From: Methanococcus maripaludis
GTDB taxonomy: Archaea; AGJL01; Methanococci; Methanococcales; Methanococcaceae
NCBI RefSeq assembly: GCF_013760955.1
Contig: NZ_JACDUL010000001.1
Coordinates: forward strand, 438,340-502,339
DNA: 64,000 nt
Reading direction: 5' to 3'
Shown here: piece after piece, positions 57,422 through 64,000 of the stretch
How the letters are laid out: each line of letters opens with the position of its first letter
Position numbering within the stretch: the stretch's first letter is position 1
Translations under genes and position numbers: made by a program
The notes under the pieces: model-generated
Database searches by the model: none
Told to the model about the DNA's origin: nothing
What the model saw: the letters and a program-made list of their open reading frames with translations, nothing else

Positions 57422-57649
57422 TTATGCGCTAGAATTTATGGAAGACCAGTTTACACTGCTGTCTGTAACTGCTTCCAACTGATCGAGTGTATCGGTTACC
57501 TTACCTGTTGTATCTTCACTTGCTGCTTTTGCATTTTTAGCGTAGAAGTATGCTGCGATTGCTGCAACTGCAACTGCTGCTGCAACGAGGATACCAATCT
57601 CCATTGATACCTGACCTTTTTTTGATGTTAATTTTTCTAAAAATTTCAT
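57422..57649 (-). CDS. Type IV pilin, short, first of three
   Basis: 75 residues, GGTGG before the ATG. Signal MKFLEKLTSKKG, then QVSMEIGILVAAAVAVAAIA. The mature end SSVNWSSINSSA has two sequons (NWS, NSS). First gene of a small pilin operon; TATA-like AT-rich sequence lies upstream around 57690-57720. Confidence 0.92.
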   Translation of the reverse strand: MKFLEKLTSKKGQVSMEIGILVAAAVAVAAIAAYFYAKNAKAASEDTTGKVTDTLDQLEAVTDSSVNWSSINSSA

Positions 57650-57788
57650 TGAATACCACCTGAACAGTGTTATAGGTTCATTAATCCATATATGCCACAG
57701 AATATATATATTTATTTATTTAGTTTTGAACATTAAAGATAGTATAATAATCGATACGATCGAAGAATAACTTTTAAAAGAAAAAAAG

Positions 57789-57952
57789 TGGAAGTACTGG
57801 GATTTGAACCCAGGTCCAGGGATTTCTCCTGCATCGGGCTTTAGTCCACGCAACAAACTTGTGTTTGTGCGCCTTAAAAATCCTTAGATTCTTAAGAAGG
57901 CCATATAGGCACTTGGAGTCCCCGATGATAGACCAGACTACACCATACTCCC
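57789..57952 (-). tRNA. tRNA-Trp (CCA) with 89-base intron
   Basis: The acceptor GGGAGUA pairs with UACUUCC, the T-arm is CUGGG UUCAAAU CCCAG, and anticodon CCA lies at 57916-57914. An intron of 89 bases (57824-57912) follows A37. The exon-intron junctions form a standard bulge-helix-bulge: a 4-bp helix CUCC/GGAG flanked by 3-base bulges AAG and AAA, each cut after the second base by the tRNA splicing endonuclease. The intron can fold into a 9-bp hairpin with loop ACAA. CCA end not encoded; A73 fits tRNA-Trp. Confidence 0.95.
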
Positions 57953-58064
57953 TATTGCACATTATAAGAATAAAAAAAGATATATATATAATTTACTGTT
58001 AAATCCATTATTTAGTAATTTCTTTGATTGCGATTTTTAGTAGTGTAAAATAAAATTTGAAAAT

Positions 58065-58262
58065 ATGATCGATCTCGCTTTTGAAATAGTTCTTCCAATA
58101 GCATTTGGAATTATAATAGGTTATATACTTAAGAATGCATATAGTAACAACTGCTTTGTATTAATTGGATTTTTTACAGGAATTATCGTAACTGCATTTA
58201 GGCTCTACAGATTTATGAAAAAACATCAAAAACAGCTGAAAGAAAACAGAAAACGAAAATGA
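58065..58262 (+). CDS. Small AtpZ/AtpI-like membrane protein
   Basis: 65 residues, two membrane helices (IVLPIAFGIIIGYILKN and CFVLIGFFTGIIVTAFRLY) and a basic tail (RFMKKHQKQLKENRKRK). The Gly spacing and the sequence before RLYRFMKK resemble the AtpZ/AtpI family, which in bacteria assists ion binding or assembly of the F-type ATPase. In a methanogen with an A-type ATPase its role is unknown. It ends 20 bases before cbf5. Confidence 0.7.
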   Translation: MIDLAFEIVLPIAFGIIIGYILKNAYSNNCFVLIGFFTGIIVTAFRLYRFMKKHQKQLKENRKRK

Positions 58263-58282
58263 CAGGTTGATTAGGTGAGATT

Positions 58283-59284
58283 TTGGAATTAATTGTAAAA
58301 GAAGAATCAAAAACGGATTATAATTACGGATCTGATCCATACAAAAGAGACATAAAAACGCTTCTAAATACGGGACTTGTTGTAATCGATAAGCCATCTG
58401 GCCCAACTTCCCACGAAGTTGCCGCATGGGTTAGAAACATGCTAAATTTAGTTAAAGCAGGGCATGGTGGAACGCTTGACCCAAAAGTTACAGGTGCACT
58501 TCCTGTAGCATTAGGAAACACCACAAAGTGTGTTCCGATCTGGCACATCCCTCCAAAAGAATACGTGTGTTTGATGCATCTGCATGACGATGCTAAACTT
58601 GAAGATATTGAAAATATTTTCAAAGAATTTACTGGAAGAATTCATCAAAGACCCCCTTTAAAAGCTGCTGTCAAAAGAAGCCTTAGAATTAGAAAAATAT
58701 ACGAAATTGAGATTTTGGAAATCGATGGTCGAGATATATTATTTAGAACAAAATGCCAGTCCGGAACGTATTTAAGAAAACTTGTAGATGATATGGGAGA
58801 AGCTCTTGGAACATCTGCACACATGCAGGAACTTAGAAGAACGATTAGTGGGCCATTTTATGAAAATGAAGCCGTTTATTTGCAGGATTTACTCGATGCA
58901 TATATATTCTGGAAAGAAGACGGAAACGAAGAAGAATTAAGAAAATTAGTAAAACCTCTTGAATACGGGCTACAACACCTTAAAAAAATAATTGTAAAGG
59001 ATAGCGCAGTCGATGCAGTATGCCATGGAGCTACACTTTATTCTTCAGGAGTTTCAAAAATTGAAAAGGGAATTGGAACTGATGAAGTTGTTCTGATCGA
59101 AACACTAAAAGGAGAAGCCGTTGCAGTTGGAAAACCACTCATGAATACAAAAGACATGCTAAAAACCGAAGAAGGCGAAGTTGTAGAAATAACGCGTGTG
59201 ATAATGGAACCTGGGATCTATCCTAGAATCTGGAAAAAAAGAAATAAAAATGATAAAACTAAAGCGGAATCAAAGAAGAAATAA
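58283..59284 (+). CDS. cbf5: tRNA/rRNA pseudouridine synthase Cbf5
   Basis: 333 residues from TTG 58283, 4 bases after GGTGA. TruB/Cbf5 catalytic motif GHGGTLDPKVTGALPVALG with the nucleophile Asp, then RPPLKAAVKR, CQSGTYLRKLVDD, and a C-terminal PUA domain (CHGATLYSSGV, VEITRVIMEPGIYPRIWKK). It is the enzyme of the archaeal H/ACA guide RNP and also makes Psi55 in tRNA. A basic tail ends the protein. Confidence 0.96.
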   Translation: MELIVKEESKTDYNYGSDPYKRDIKTLLNTGLVVIDKPSGPTSHEVAAWVRNMLNLVKAGHGGTLDPKVTGALPVALGNTTKCVPIWHIPPKEYVCLMHLHDDAKLEDIENIFKEFTGRIHQRPPLKAAVKRSLRIRKIYEIEILEIDGRDILFRTKCQSGTYLRKLVDDMGEALGTSAHMQELRRTISGPFYENEAVYLQDLLDAYIFWKEDGNEEELRKLVKPLEYGLQHLKKIIVKDSAVDAVCHGATLYSSGVSKIEKGIGTDEVVLIETLKGEAVAVGKPLMNTKDMLKTEEGEVVEITRVIMEPGIYPRIWKKRNKNDKTKAESKKK

Positions 59285-59300
59285 ATTAGCGGTGAATATT

Positions 59301-59507
59301 ATGAAGATTATAATTGACGAAAATTACTGTAAAGGATGCGACATCTGCATTGAAGTGTGCCCAAAAGACGTTTACAAAAAGTCAGAAACACTGAATAAAA
59401 AAGGAATTTACCCGCCCATTCCAGTAAACCCAAAAGAATGTACAAACTGCCAGCTCTGCATATTACAATGCCCAGATCAGGCAATTACTGTTGAAACTGA
59501 AGAATAA
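59301..59507 (+). CDS. 2[4Fe-4S] ferredoxin, KorD-like
   Basis: 68 residues from ATG 59301, 5 bases after GGTGA. Two cluster motifs, CKGCDICIEVCP and CTNCQLCILQCP, with a KKGIYPPIPVNP segment between them, typical of the delta subunit of 2-oxoacid:ferredoxin oxidoreductases, especially 2-oxoglutarate (KorD). No other Kor subunit is next to it in this window. The following gene starts 11 bases after its stop. Confidence 0.85.
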   Translation: MKIIIDENYCKGCDICIEVCPKDVYKKSETLNKKGIYPPIPVNPKECTNCQLCILQCPDQAITVETEE

Positions 59508-59517
59508 ATGTGAAAAA

Positions 59518-60201
59518 ATGCTTGCAATTGCAACAAAACTTACTAAAATTAATTATGATTATGAAAAATTGCTTGAAATAAACAGAACCGTTTCAAAATC
59601 TTTTGATTACCACGTTATAGATGCTGAAACTACTTTGTTAGATGAAAATATTCTTGAAGACTTAAAAAAAGCAGTTTTGACGGTTCAAAGTAAAAGAACC
59701 GATTCTTTTGAACTTTTGGAAAAATATGCATCATATGATTTTGATATATGCGTTGTTTTAGGAAATCGCGCATATCTTTCAGAAAAAGAGTCTAATTTTA
59801 AAAAAACAAGGATTTTGGATGTTTTAGAAAAAGCAGTTTCTTACAAAAATAAAATTTGGGTAGGAACTGAAGGGGTCGAAAAACTTGTAAAAGATTTTAT
59901 CGAAAAAAACGATTTAATTTCTTATTATGTTTACGGCTGTGAAAATCCAGATATTTCTTCAAAAAAAGCAATTTACATACCTTATTGTAAAAAAATGGAT
60001 GAAAATATTTTAAATTCCATGAAAAACTACCTTGGACGGCGTGAAGATTATCACGGAAACTGGCAAGATTTTATAATTTCACTTGAAGACTTAAAAAATA
60101 AAGATTTAAATAAATTTAAAGACCATGTTATTGTTGGATATCCAATAAATCAGGATTATGAAAATATTTTAAACTTTAAAAATAAATTTTTGAAAAAATA
60201 A
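59518..60201 (+). CDS. Uncharacterised cytoplasmic protein
   Basis: 227 residues from ATG 59518, after TGTGA. No family is recognised. Alternating strands and helices (IATKLTKINYDYEKLLE, FDICVVLGNRAYLSEKE, KIWVGTEGVEKLVKDFI, AIYIPYCKKMD) suggest a TIM-barrel or Rossmann-like alpha/beta fold. It is cotranscribed with the ferredoxin. No signal peptide or membrane helix. Confidence 0.8.
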   Translation: MLAIATKLTKINYDYEKLLEINRTVSKSFDYHVIDAETTLLDENILEDLKKAVLTVQSKRTDSFELLEKYASYDFDICVVLGNRAYLSEKESNFKKTRILDVLEKAVSYKNKIWVGTEGVEKLVKDFIEKNDLISYYVYGCENPDISSKKAIYIPYCKKMDENILNSMKNYLGRREDYHGNWQDFIISLEDLKNKDLNKFKDHVIVGYPINQDYENILNFKNKFLKK

Positions 60202-60214
60202 CTTTTTTTATTTA

Positions 60215-60772
60215 TTATTTTTTTATCGAATTCATGAACCGGTGTTTTATTTCTGTTGGAACTAAATTGATATTTGGAACGTTTTCGTTGTGTGGTTTTG
60301 CTTTTGCCACAATTACTTTTGTGCCGGATTCACTTAATGCGAGTTTGAGTGCATCCCTTAACTGTTCTTCATTAGCTACACCAATTGAATCTATTCCGCA
60401 TGCTTTTGAAACCTGGTATAAATCAGTACAGGTCGAATGAGTTTCCTGATTTCCAGTTGATCCGTAAGCGCAGTTGTCGACAATTAATAGTAAAAAGTCT
60501 TTTGGAGCAGTTTTTCCAATTGTTGCAAGAGAGCCCATGTTCATCAGAACAGAACCATCCCCATCAATTGCAATTACCTTTTCATCTACAGAAAGTGCTA
60601 ACCCATGTCCGATGGATGATGATAAACCCATCGATCCTAACATGTAGAAGTTTTTTTCCCTGTCGTTTATTTTAAAGAGTTCTTTACTTGGGATTCCGAT
60701 GTTACAAACAACTATTTCATCGGTCACGTATTCCAGTAAAATTTTAATAATTTCATATCTTGTAAGTTCCAT
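60215..60772 (-). CDS. comE: Sulfopyruvate decarboxylase beta subunit ComE
   Basis: 185 residues. Thiamine diphosphate-binding motif GDGSVLMNMGSLATIG, with VCNIGIPSKELF, MLGSMGLSSSIGHGLALS and IVDNCAYGSTGNQETHS as in ComE. With ComD it decarboxylates sulfopyruvate to sulfoacetaldehyde in coenzyme M synthesis. ComD is not adjacent. Its ATG follows the HisA-like gene by 1 base, so they are cotranscribed. Confidence 0.93.
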   Translation of the reverse strand: MELTRYEIIKILLEYVTDEIVVCNIGIPSKELFKINDREKNFYMLGSMGLSSSIGHGLALSVDEKVIAIDGDGSVLMNMGSLATIGKTAPKDFLLLIVDNCAYGSTGNQETHSTCTDLYQVSKACGIDSIGVANEEQLRDALKLALSESGTKVIVAKAKPHNENVPNINLVPTEIKHRFMNSIKK

Positions 60773-60773
60773 A

Positions 60774-61442
60774 CTATTCCCCGTACTTTTGAATTATTTT
60801 TTTTAAATCGAGTTTTCCATTGTGTATTGTAGTTCCAATCAATACTCCAGAAATTCCAAGTTCCTTTGAAATTTTCAAATCTTCTTCAGATTTAATTCCG
60901 CCACCAATATATATGGGATTACCTGTTTTTTCTAATATATCTGTTATTAATTCTACGTTAATTCCATTCTGAGTTCCAACTGATGAAATATCTAATATTA
61001 TTAAAGGCATTTTTTTATCAATTTCTTTTAAAAGTTCATCTAAATCATAATTTAAAAGTTTTCCATCCTTAAAATCAAGACTTAAAATAATATGTTCCTC
61101 TTTTAAAATGGAAACATCATTTAGAGTTTCGGTACCAAGAATCGTCATTTCAGAATATTTTTTAACGTTTTCTAAATCGTTTCTGTCTTTGACTCCAAAA
61201 TCAGTTATTTTAAAAATATCGAGACTTTTTACAATTTCAAAATTGTTTCCAGTACCCATTATCGAGTTTAAATCTGCGATATATACTTTTTTTGCCCCAT
61301 TTTTCTTGTATTTTGTAATTATATCTTTAGGGTCTGAAGAATCGCATAAAACAGATTTTATTGGAACGTACTCTTTTCTATTCCCGCTTTTTCCAGAAAC
61401 TGCTAAGCCATCCATTAAATCAATAACTGGTATAATCTCCAT
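60774..61442 (-). CDS. HisA/HisF-related TIM-barrel protein
   Basis: 222 residues. The start IIPVIDLMDGLAVSGKSGNR resembles the HisA Asp8 region, ADLNSIMGTGNN follows, a second Asp is in LSLDFKDGKLLN, and the phosphate site is YIGGGIKSEEDL and SGVLIGTTIHNG. True HisA residues are only partly kept, so it may act on another sugar-phosphate, possibly in cofactor synthesis. It is followed by comE, 1 base away. Confidence 0.85.
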   Translation of the reverse strand: MEIIPVIDLMDGLAVSGKSGNRKEYVPIKSVLCDSSDPKDIITKYKKNGAKKVYIADLNSIMGTGNNFEIVKSLDIFKITDFGVKDRNDLENVKKYSEMTILGTETLNDVSILKEEHIILSLDFKDGKLLNYDLDELLKEIDKKMPLIILDISSVGTQNGINVELITDILEKTGNPIYIGGGIKSEEDLKISKELGISGVLIGTTIHNGKLDLKKIIQKYGE

Positions 61443-61589
61443 AAAAACACCTTTAAAACGAATAATAACTAAATCTAAAAATGAATTTCAAACTTGTAAA
61501 TTATATAATTTTTCCTAATTTATAAATTAAAATAGATTCTTTCAAAAACCGAAATAATTTTGAAATAAATAATTTAAAAAGAGATTTTT

Positions 61590-61620
61590 GTTGAAGGGTC
61601 CAAAATGGTTTCCGTTCAAC
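61590..61620 (-). promoter_or_regulatory. Candidate archaeal SECIS element for fwdB
   Basis: On the minus strand, 38 bases after the fwdB stop, GTTGAA pairs with TTCAAC; after a C-C mismatch GG pairs with CC; then an asymmetric internal loop (AAA on the 5' side, A on the 3' side) and a short stem CCA/TGG close a TTT loop. A stem with a GAA-type/A internal loop and short GC upper stem in the 3' UTR is the archaeal SECIS plan. Confidence 0.75.
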
Positions 61621-61657
61621 GAGTTATTTTCTTCAGTCGTAGGATACCGAAATTTAA

Positions 61658-62962
61658 TTATTTCATTTCGTCGACCTTTTTGATCAACATTTTCATTATT
61701 TCTGCATCTGAAAGCATTCCTTCAGGAGCTTCGATAACTTTTCTTAGTTCGATTGGAACTCCGTCCATTCTGTAAGCAGTTCCTGTAACTTCAAGTCCAG
61801 TTATTGCTGGAGGAATTACAATGTTGGAAATTACAGATGATGGAGTTTCGTGAGGATCGATACATACAAGCGGGATTTTTGCCATGTGCTGTACTGCTTT
61901 TTGAGGGAAGTGAGCACCAGCATCTGATGCAACGTTGATCATCATGTCGGTGTCTCCTCTCTGCAATACATCGTTTGAAGCAGTTTCTCCGGGGTTGTAT
62001 CTTGGGTATCCTCTTGAGAAGTCTACACCGTATGGGTATCCAGTAACCCAGGTTGAAACCTGGTTGAATCCGTTAACGTTGTAGTGTCCCCTCATTGGAG
62101 TCAATACAAACTTAGTATATGCATTCATATCAATTACAAACTGAATAGCATTGTCAATAATTCTGTGTTTTCCCCTGCTCATTGTTACGCCCATCGCGAA
62201 GAAGAGTGAACCAAACTGGGCATTTTTACAGATGTCGACTGCTTCGTAGATGGTTTCCGTTGGAACACCAGCAACTTGTTCAGCTTCAATATTAAATCCT
62301 TTTGCTGCAGCTCTCAGAGCACTTACAAGCTCATAATCCTTATGAGGCTCCACTTGGAGGTGAATGTCAGCGAGTTTTGCAGTATCCGTTTTTCTCGGAT
62401 CGACCACAATCATCTGTCTGTCTTGTCTTCCTCTTTGTCGGAAAAATCCTCTCGGGAATACTGAGTACCTGCTCATGTGTCTTGGATGAGCATGCATCGG
62501 GTTTGAACCCCAGAACAAGACAACGTCTGCTCTGTTTTTAGTTTCTCCTAATGTTGAAACAGGGTATCCTACATCCTGTACAGCTAAAAGTGAAGGCCCG
62601 TGTCAAACACTCGCGGTGTTATCCACAATAGCTTTCGTTTTTTCAGCCAATAATACACCTAATTGTTGTGCATGGCATTCTGCAGAACTCCACCCGTAAA
62701 TGAGTGGTAACTTTGCTTCGACGAGTAACCTTGCGGTTTCTTCTGTCGCAGTCTCGTAGTCAACCTTTTTAAAGTCATCTTTTTTATTTTCCCTCATGAG
62801 GGGGTTTTCATGTCTTACAGCGCCCTCGAAGTGCATAAATTTTGCATTTCCGATTCTACATGCATTTCTAGTCCCAACTACATGGTTATTTTCTACAAGA
62901 ACTTCGATATCATCACAAAGAGTTCCACAGAATGGACATACGACATTCTTAAACACTTCCAC
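61658..62962 (-). CDS. fwdB: Tungsten formylmethanofuran dehydrogenase subunit B, selenoprotein
   Basis: 434 residues if the in-frame TGA at 62603-62605 is read as selenocysteine (residue 120). GTG 62962 is taken as the start because GGTGA lies 5 bases upstream. Residues 1-60 hold a [4Fe-4S] site ([22 protein letters not shown]). The Sec lies in NTASV-U-HGPSLLA, where other FwdB/FmdB enzymes have the Cys ligand of the metal. After it, [14 protein letters not shown] and [17 protein letters not shown] bind the molybdopterin cofactors. It reduces CO2 to formylmethanofuran, the first step of methanogenesis. fwdF lies 28 bases upstream. Confidence 0.95.
62603..62605 (-). other. Selenocysteine codon (TGA) of fwdB
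   Basis: The frame continues on both sides of this single TGA with typical FwdB sequence and no base shift. It falls exactly at the metal-ligand position of the family, and a SECIS-like hairpin lies in the 3' UTR. Confidence 0.93.
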
Positions 62963-62990
62963 TTTTATCACCCAAAAAAAATGGGAATGG

Positions 62991-64000
62991 TTATTTCAAT
63001 ATCAATGCTTCTTTTTTGACCTTGTTACATGCTTCAATACATTTCAAGCACATTACACAGTATCCTTTGAGAGGCATTTTGTCGTCACCGGTAAGTTCCA
63101 GTGTTTTCTGTGGACATACGTCTACACATTCGCCGCATTCATTACATAATGCAGGGCTGAATTCAACTCTTGTGTATTCCTTACCTTCATGAACCACTTT
63201 GCCCATTTTTAAAGCGCCGGTTGGACACTTCATTGCACAAGCACCGCATCGAATACACATTGCGAATTCGTTTGCTTTTTCGGTTTTTTTCTTTGAAGGT
63301 AATTCTAATCCTTTCGGATTAACTACTTTTATTGCACCTGTTGGACACTTCAGTGCACAAGGTCCACAGTATGCACATTTATCTTCTAACCAGACAAGAC
63401 CTTCGTCAGTAACTGGTTTTGCGCTTGCATATTCAACTTCCAAGCTAATAGCTTCAACTGGACAGCTTTCTACACATAGTCCACATGCAGGACATGCAAC
63501 TGGTAATTTAACACCTAAAGCTTCACCATTGTATTCAATCATTGAACCAGGACATGCTTCAACACACTTTTCACAACCAATACATTCTTCCTCATTAACT
63601 GTGAAAGATTTGATTGTTTTCTGTCTTTTTTGAGGCATTTTTCCTGCTACAAAGATTGCGTTCCATGGACAGGTTTGTGAACATACCGTACAGTATATAC
63701 ACTTGTCTGTATCGATTACTGCGATATCTTTGATAGATATTGCATCAACCGGGCACTCTGGAACACATACACCACAAGCAACACAGTCTTTTGTAACTGC
63801 AATTGGTTCTTGTGGAATAATTATTTCTTTTTTAGGCTTTTCAGCTTTTCCAGGAAGTGAAATTATTTCAGCAGGGCAGATATCAACACATTTCTCACAA
63901 AGAACACAGTGTCCTTTGGAGTACGGGAATCTGTCATCTACTTTTTTGATTCCTTGAGGGCATGCTTTTGCACATGCTCCATCTAAATCACATTTACTTC
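62991..64000 (-). CDS. fwdF: Polyferredoxin FwdF, 5' end outside window
   Basis: The frame is open from the stop at 62991 to the window edge, so at least 335 residues are present and the start lies beyond. The Met at 63638 is internal. About nine complete CxxCxxCxxxC(P) motifs are visible, such as [36 protein letters not shown] and [12 protein letters not shown], with a further partial one near the edge. This suits FwdF, the electron wire of the formylmethanofuran dehydrogenase and heterodisulfide reductase supercomplex. It precedes fwdB in the same operon. Confidence 0.92.
   Translation of the reverse strand, partial: SKCDLDGACAKACPQGIKKVDDRFPYSKGHCVLCEKCVDICPAEIISLPGKAEKPKKEIIIPQEPIAVTKDCVACGVCVPECPVDAISIKDIAVIDTDKCIYCTVCSQTCPWNAIFVAGKMPQKRQKTIKSFTVNEEECIGCEKCVEACPGSMIEYNGEALGVKLPVACPACGLCVESCPVEAISLEVEYASAKPVTDEGLVWLEDKCAYCGPCALKCPTGAIKVVNPKGLELPSKKKTEKANEFAMCIRCGACAMKCPTGALKMGKVVHEGKEYTRVEFSPALCNECGECVDVCPQKTLELTGDDKMPLKGYCVMCLKCIEACNKVKKEALILK

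Noticed and set aside
57824-57912. Box C/D guide RNA in the tRNA-Trp intron
   Set aside because: No clear C or D boxes were found by eye, so it is not annotated as a guide RNA.
57774-57962. 62-codon open frame across tRNA-Trp
   Set aside because: It lies entirely within the tRNA gene and its intron.
62603-62605. TGA in fwdB as a nonsense mutation or split gene
   Set aside because: Both sides are conserved in the same frame and the position is the known Cys/Sec metal ligand.

Overview
The window is chromosomal DNA from a methanogenic archaeon of the genus Methanococcus, most like M. maripaludis. The evidence is AT-rich DNA, GGTGA/GGTGG ribosome binding sites 4-5 bases before ATG, TTG or GTG starts, archaeal information genes (PAN proteasome ATPase, ribosomal protein S8e, aMBF1, Cbf5, an archaeal-type SAM synthetase), methanogen genes (formylmethanofuran dehydrogenase, ComE, methanogenesis marker 8), an intron-containing tRNA-Trp, a selenocysteine FwdB and a complete flaB-flaJ archaellum operon. 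Species assignment is inference from gene content, order and recalled sequence features.

Layout. 1-3.6 kb: two overlapping genes for surface proteins anchored at the C-terminus (the first cut by the window edge) and a lipoprotein, none of known family. 3.6-4.46 kb: a gene-free stretch packed with short perfect hairpins, most with exactly 3-base loops; it may mark the edge of an integrated element. 4.46-10.4 kb: redox and sulfur-relay proteins (TusA-TusA-DsrE fusion, thioredoxin-like protein), an MFS exporter, a DUF169 protein and a radical SAM gene sharing a promoter region with twin operators, and ThiD-ThiN. 10.5-18.5 kb: SAM synthetase, HAD phosphatase, a GTPase-SepF-marker 8-isopentenyl phosphate kinase run, aMBF1, PAN and an FAD desaturase-like protein. 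18.5-22.2 kb: a tungstate/molybdate ABC transporter with two binding lipoproteins. 22.5-28.7 kb: two giant tandem HEAT-repeat paralogues. 28.7-36.4 kb: PdxT, six tRNA genes, BpsA, S8e, PyrB, CbiF, phosphomevalonate dehydratase large subunit and a CofE-like protein, followed by a third HEAT protein (36.5-38.1 kb).

38.2-48.6 kb: the archaellum operon. Four TACATA boxes and a TATA box precede a structured leader and four flagellins, then flaC-D-E-F-G-H-I-J. The first flagellin carries a large insertion; the second and third are a recent tandem duplication. 48.6-57.7 kb: archaeal lipid prenyltransferase, AP-endonuclease-like protein, UPF0179, GlmS, a PAPS-reductase-like protein, a DHH/RecJ-like nuclease, a metallophosphoesterase and three tandem short type IV pilins. 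57.8-64 kb: tRNA-Trp with intron, an AtpZ-like protein, Cbf5, a ferredoxin, ComE, a HisA-like protein, and FwdB (in-frame TGA read as selenocysteine, candidate SECIS in the 3' UTR) with the polyferredoxin FwdF running off the window.

Themes that link genes: tungstate uptake feeds the W/Se formylmethanofuran dehydrogenase; isopentenyl phosphate kinase and phosphomevalonate dehydratase belong to the modified archaeal mevalonate pathway, whose products DGGGP synthase uses for membrane lipids; flagellins and pilins share class III signal peptides. No rRNA, CRISPR array, insertion sequence or integrase is visible.
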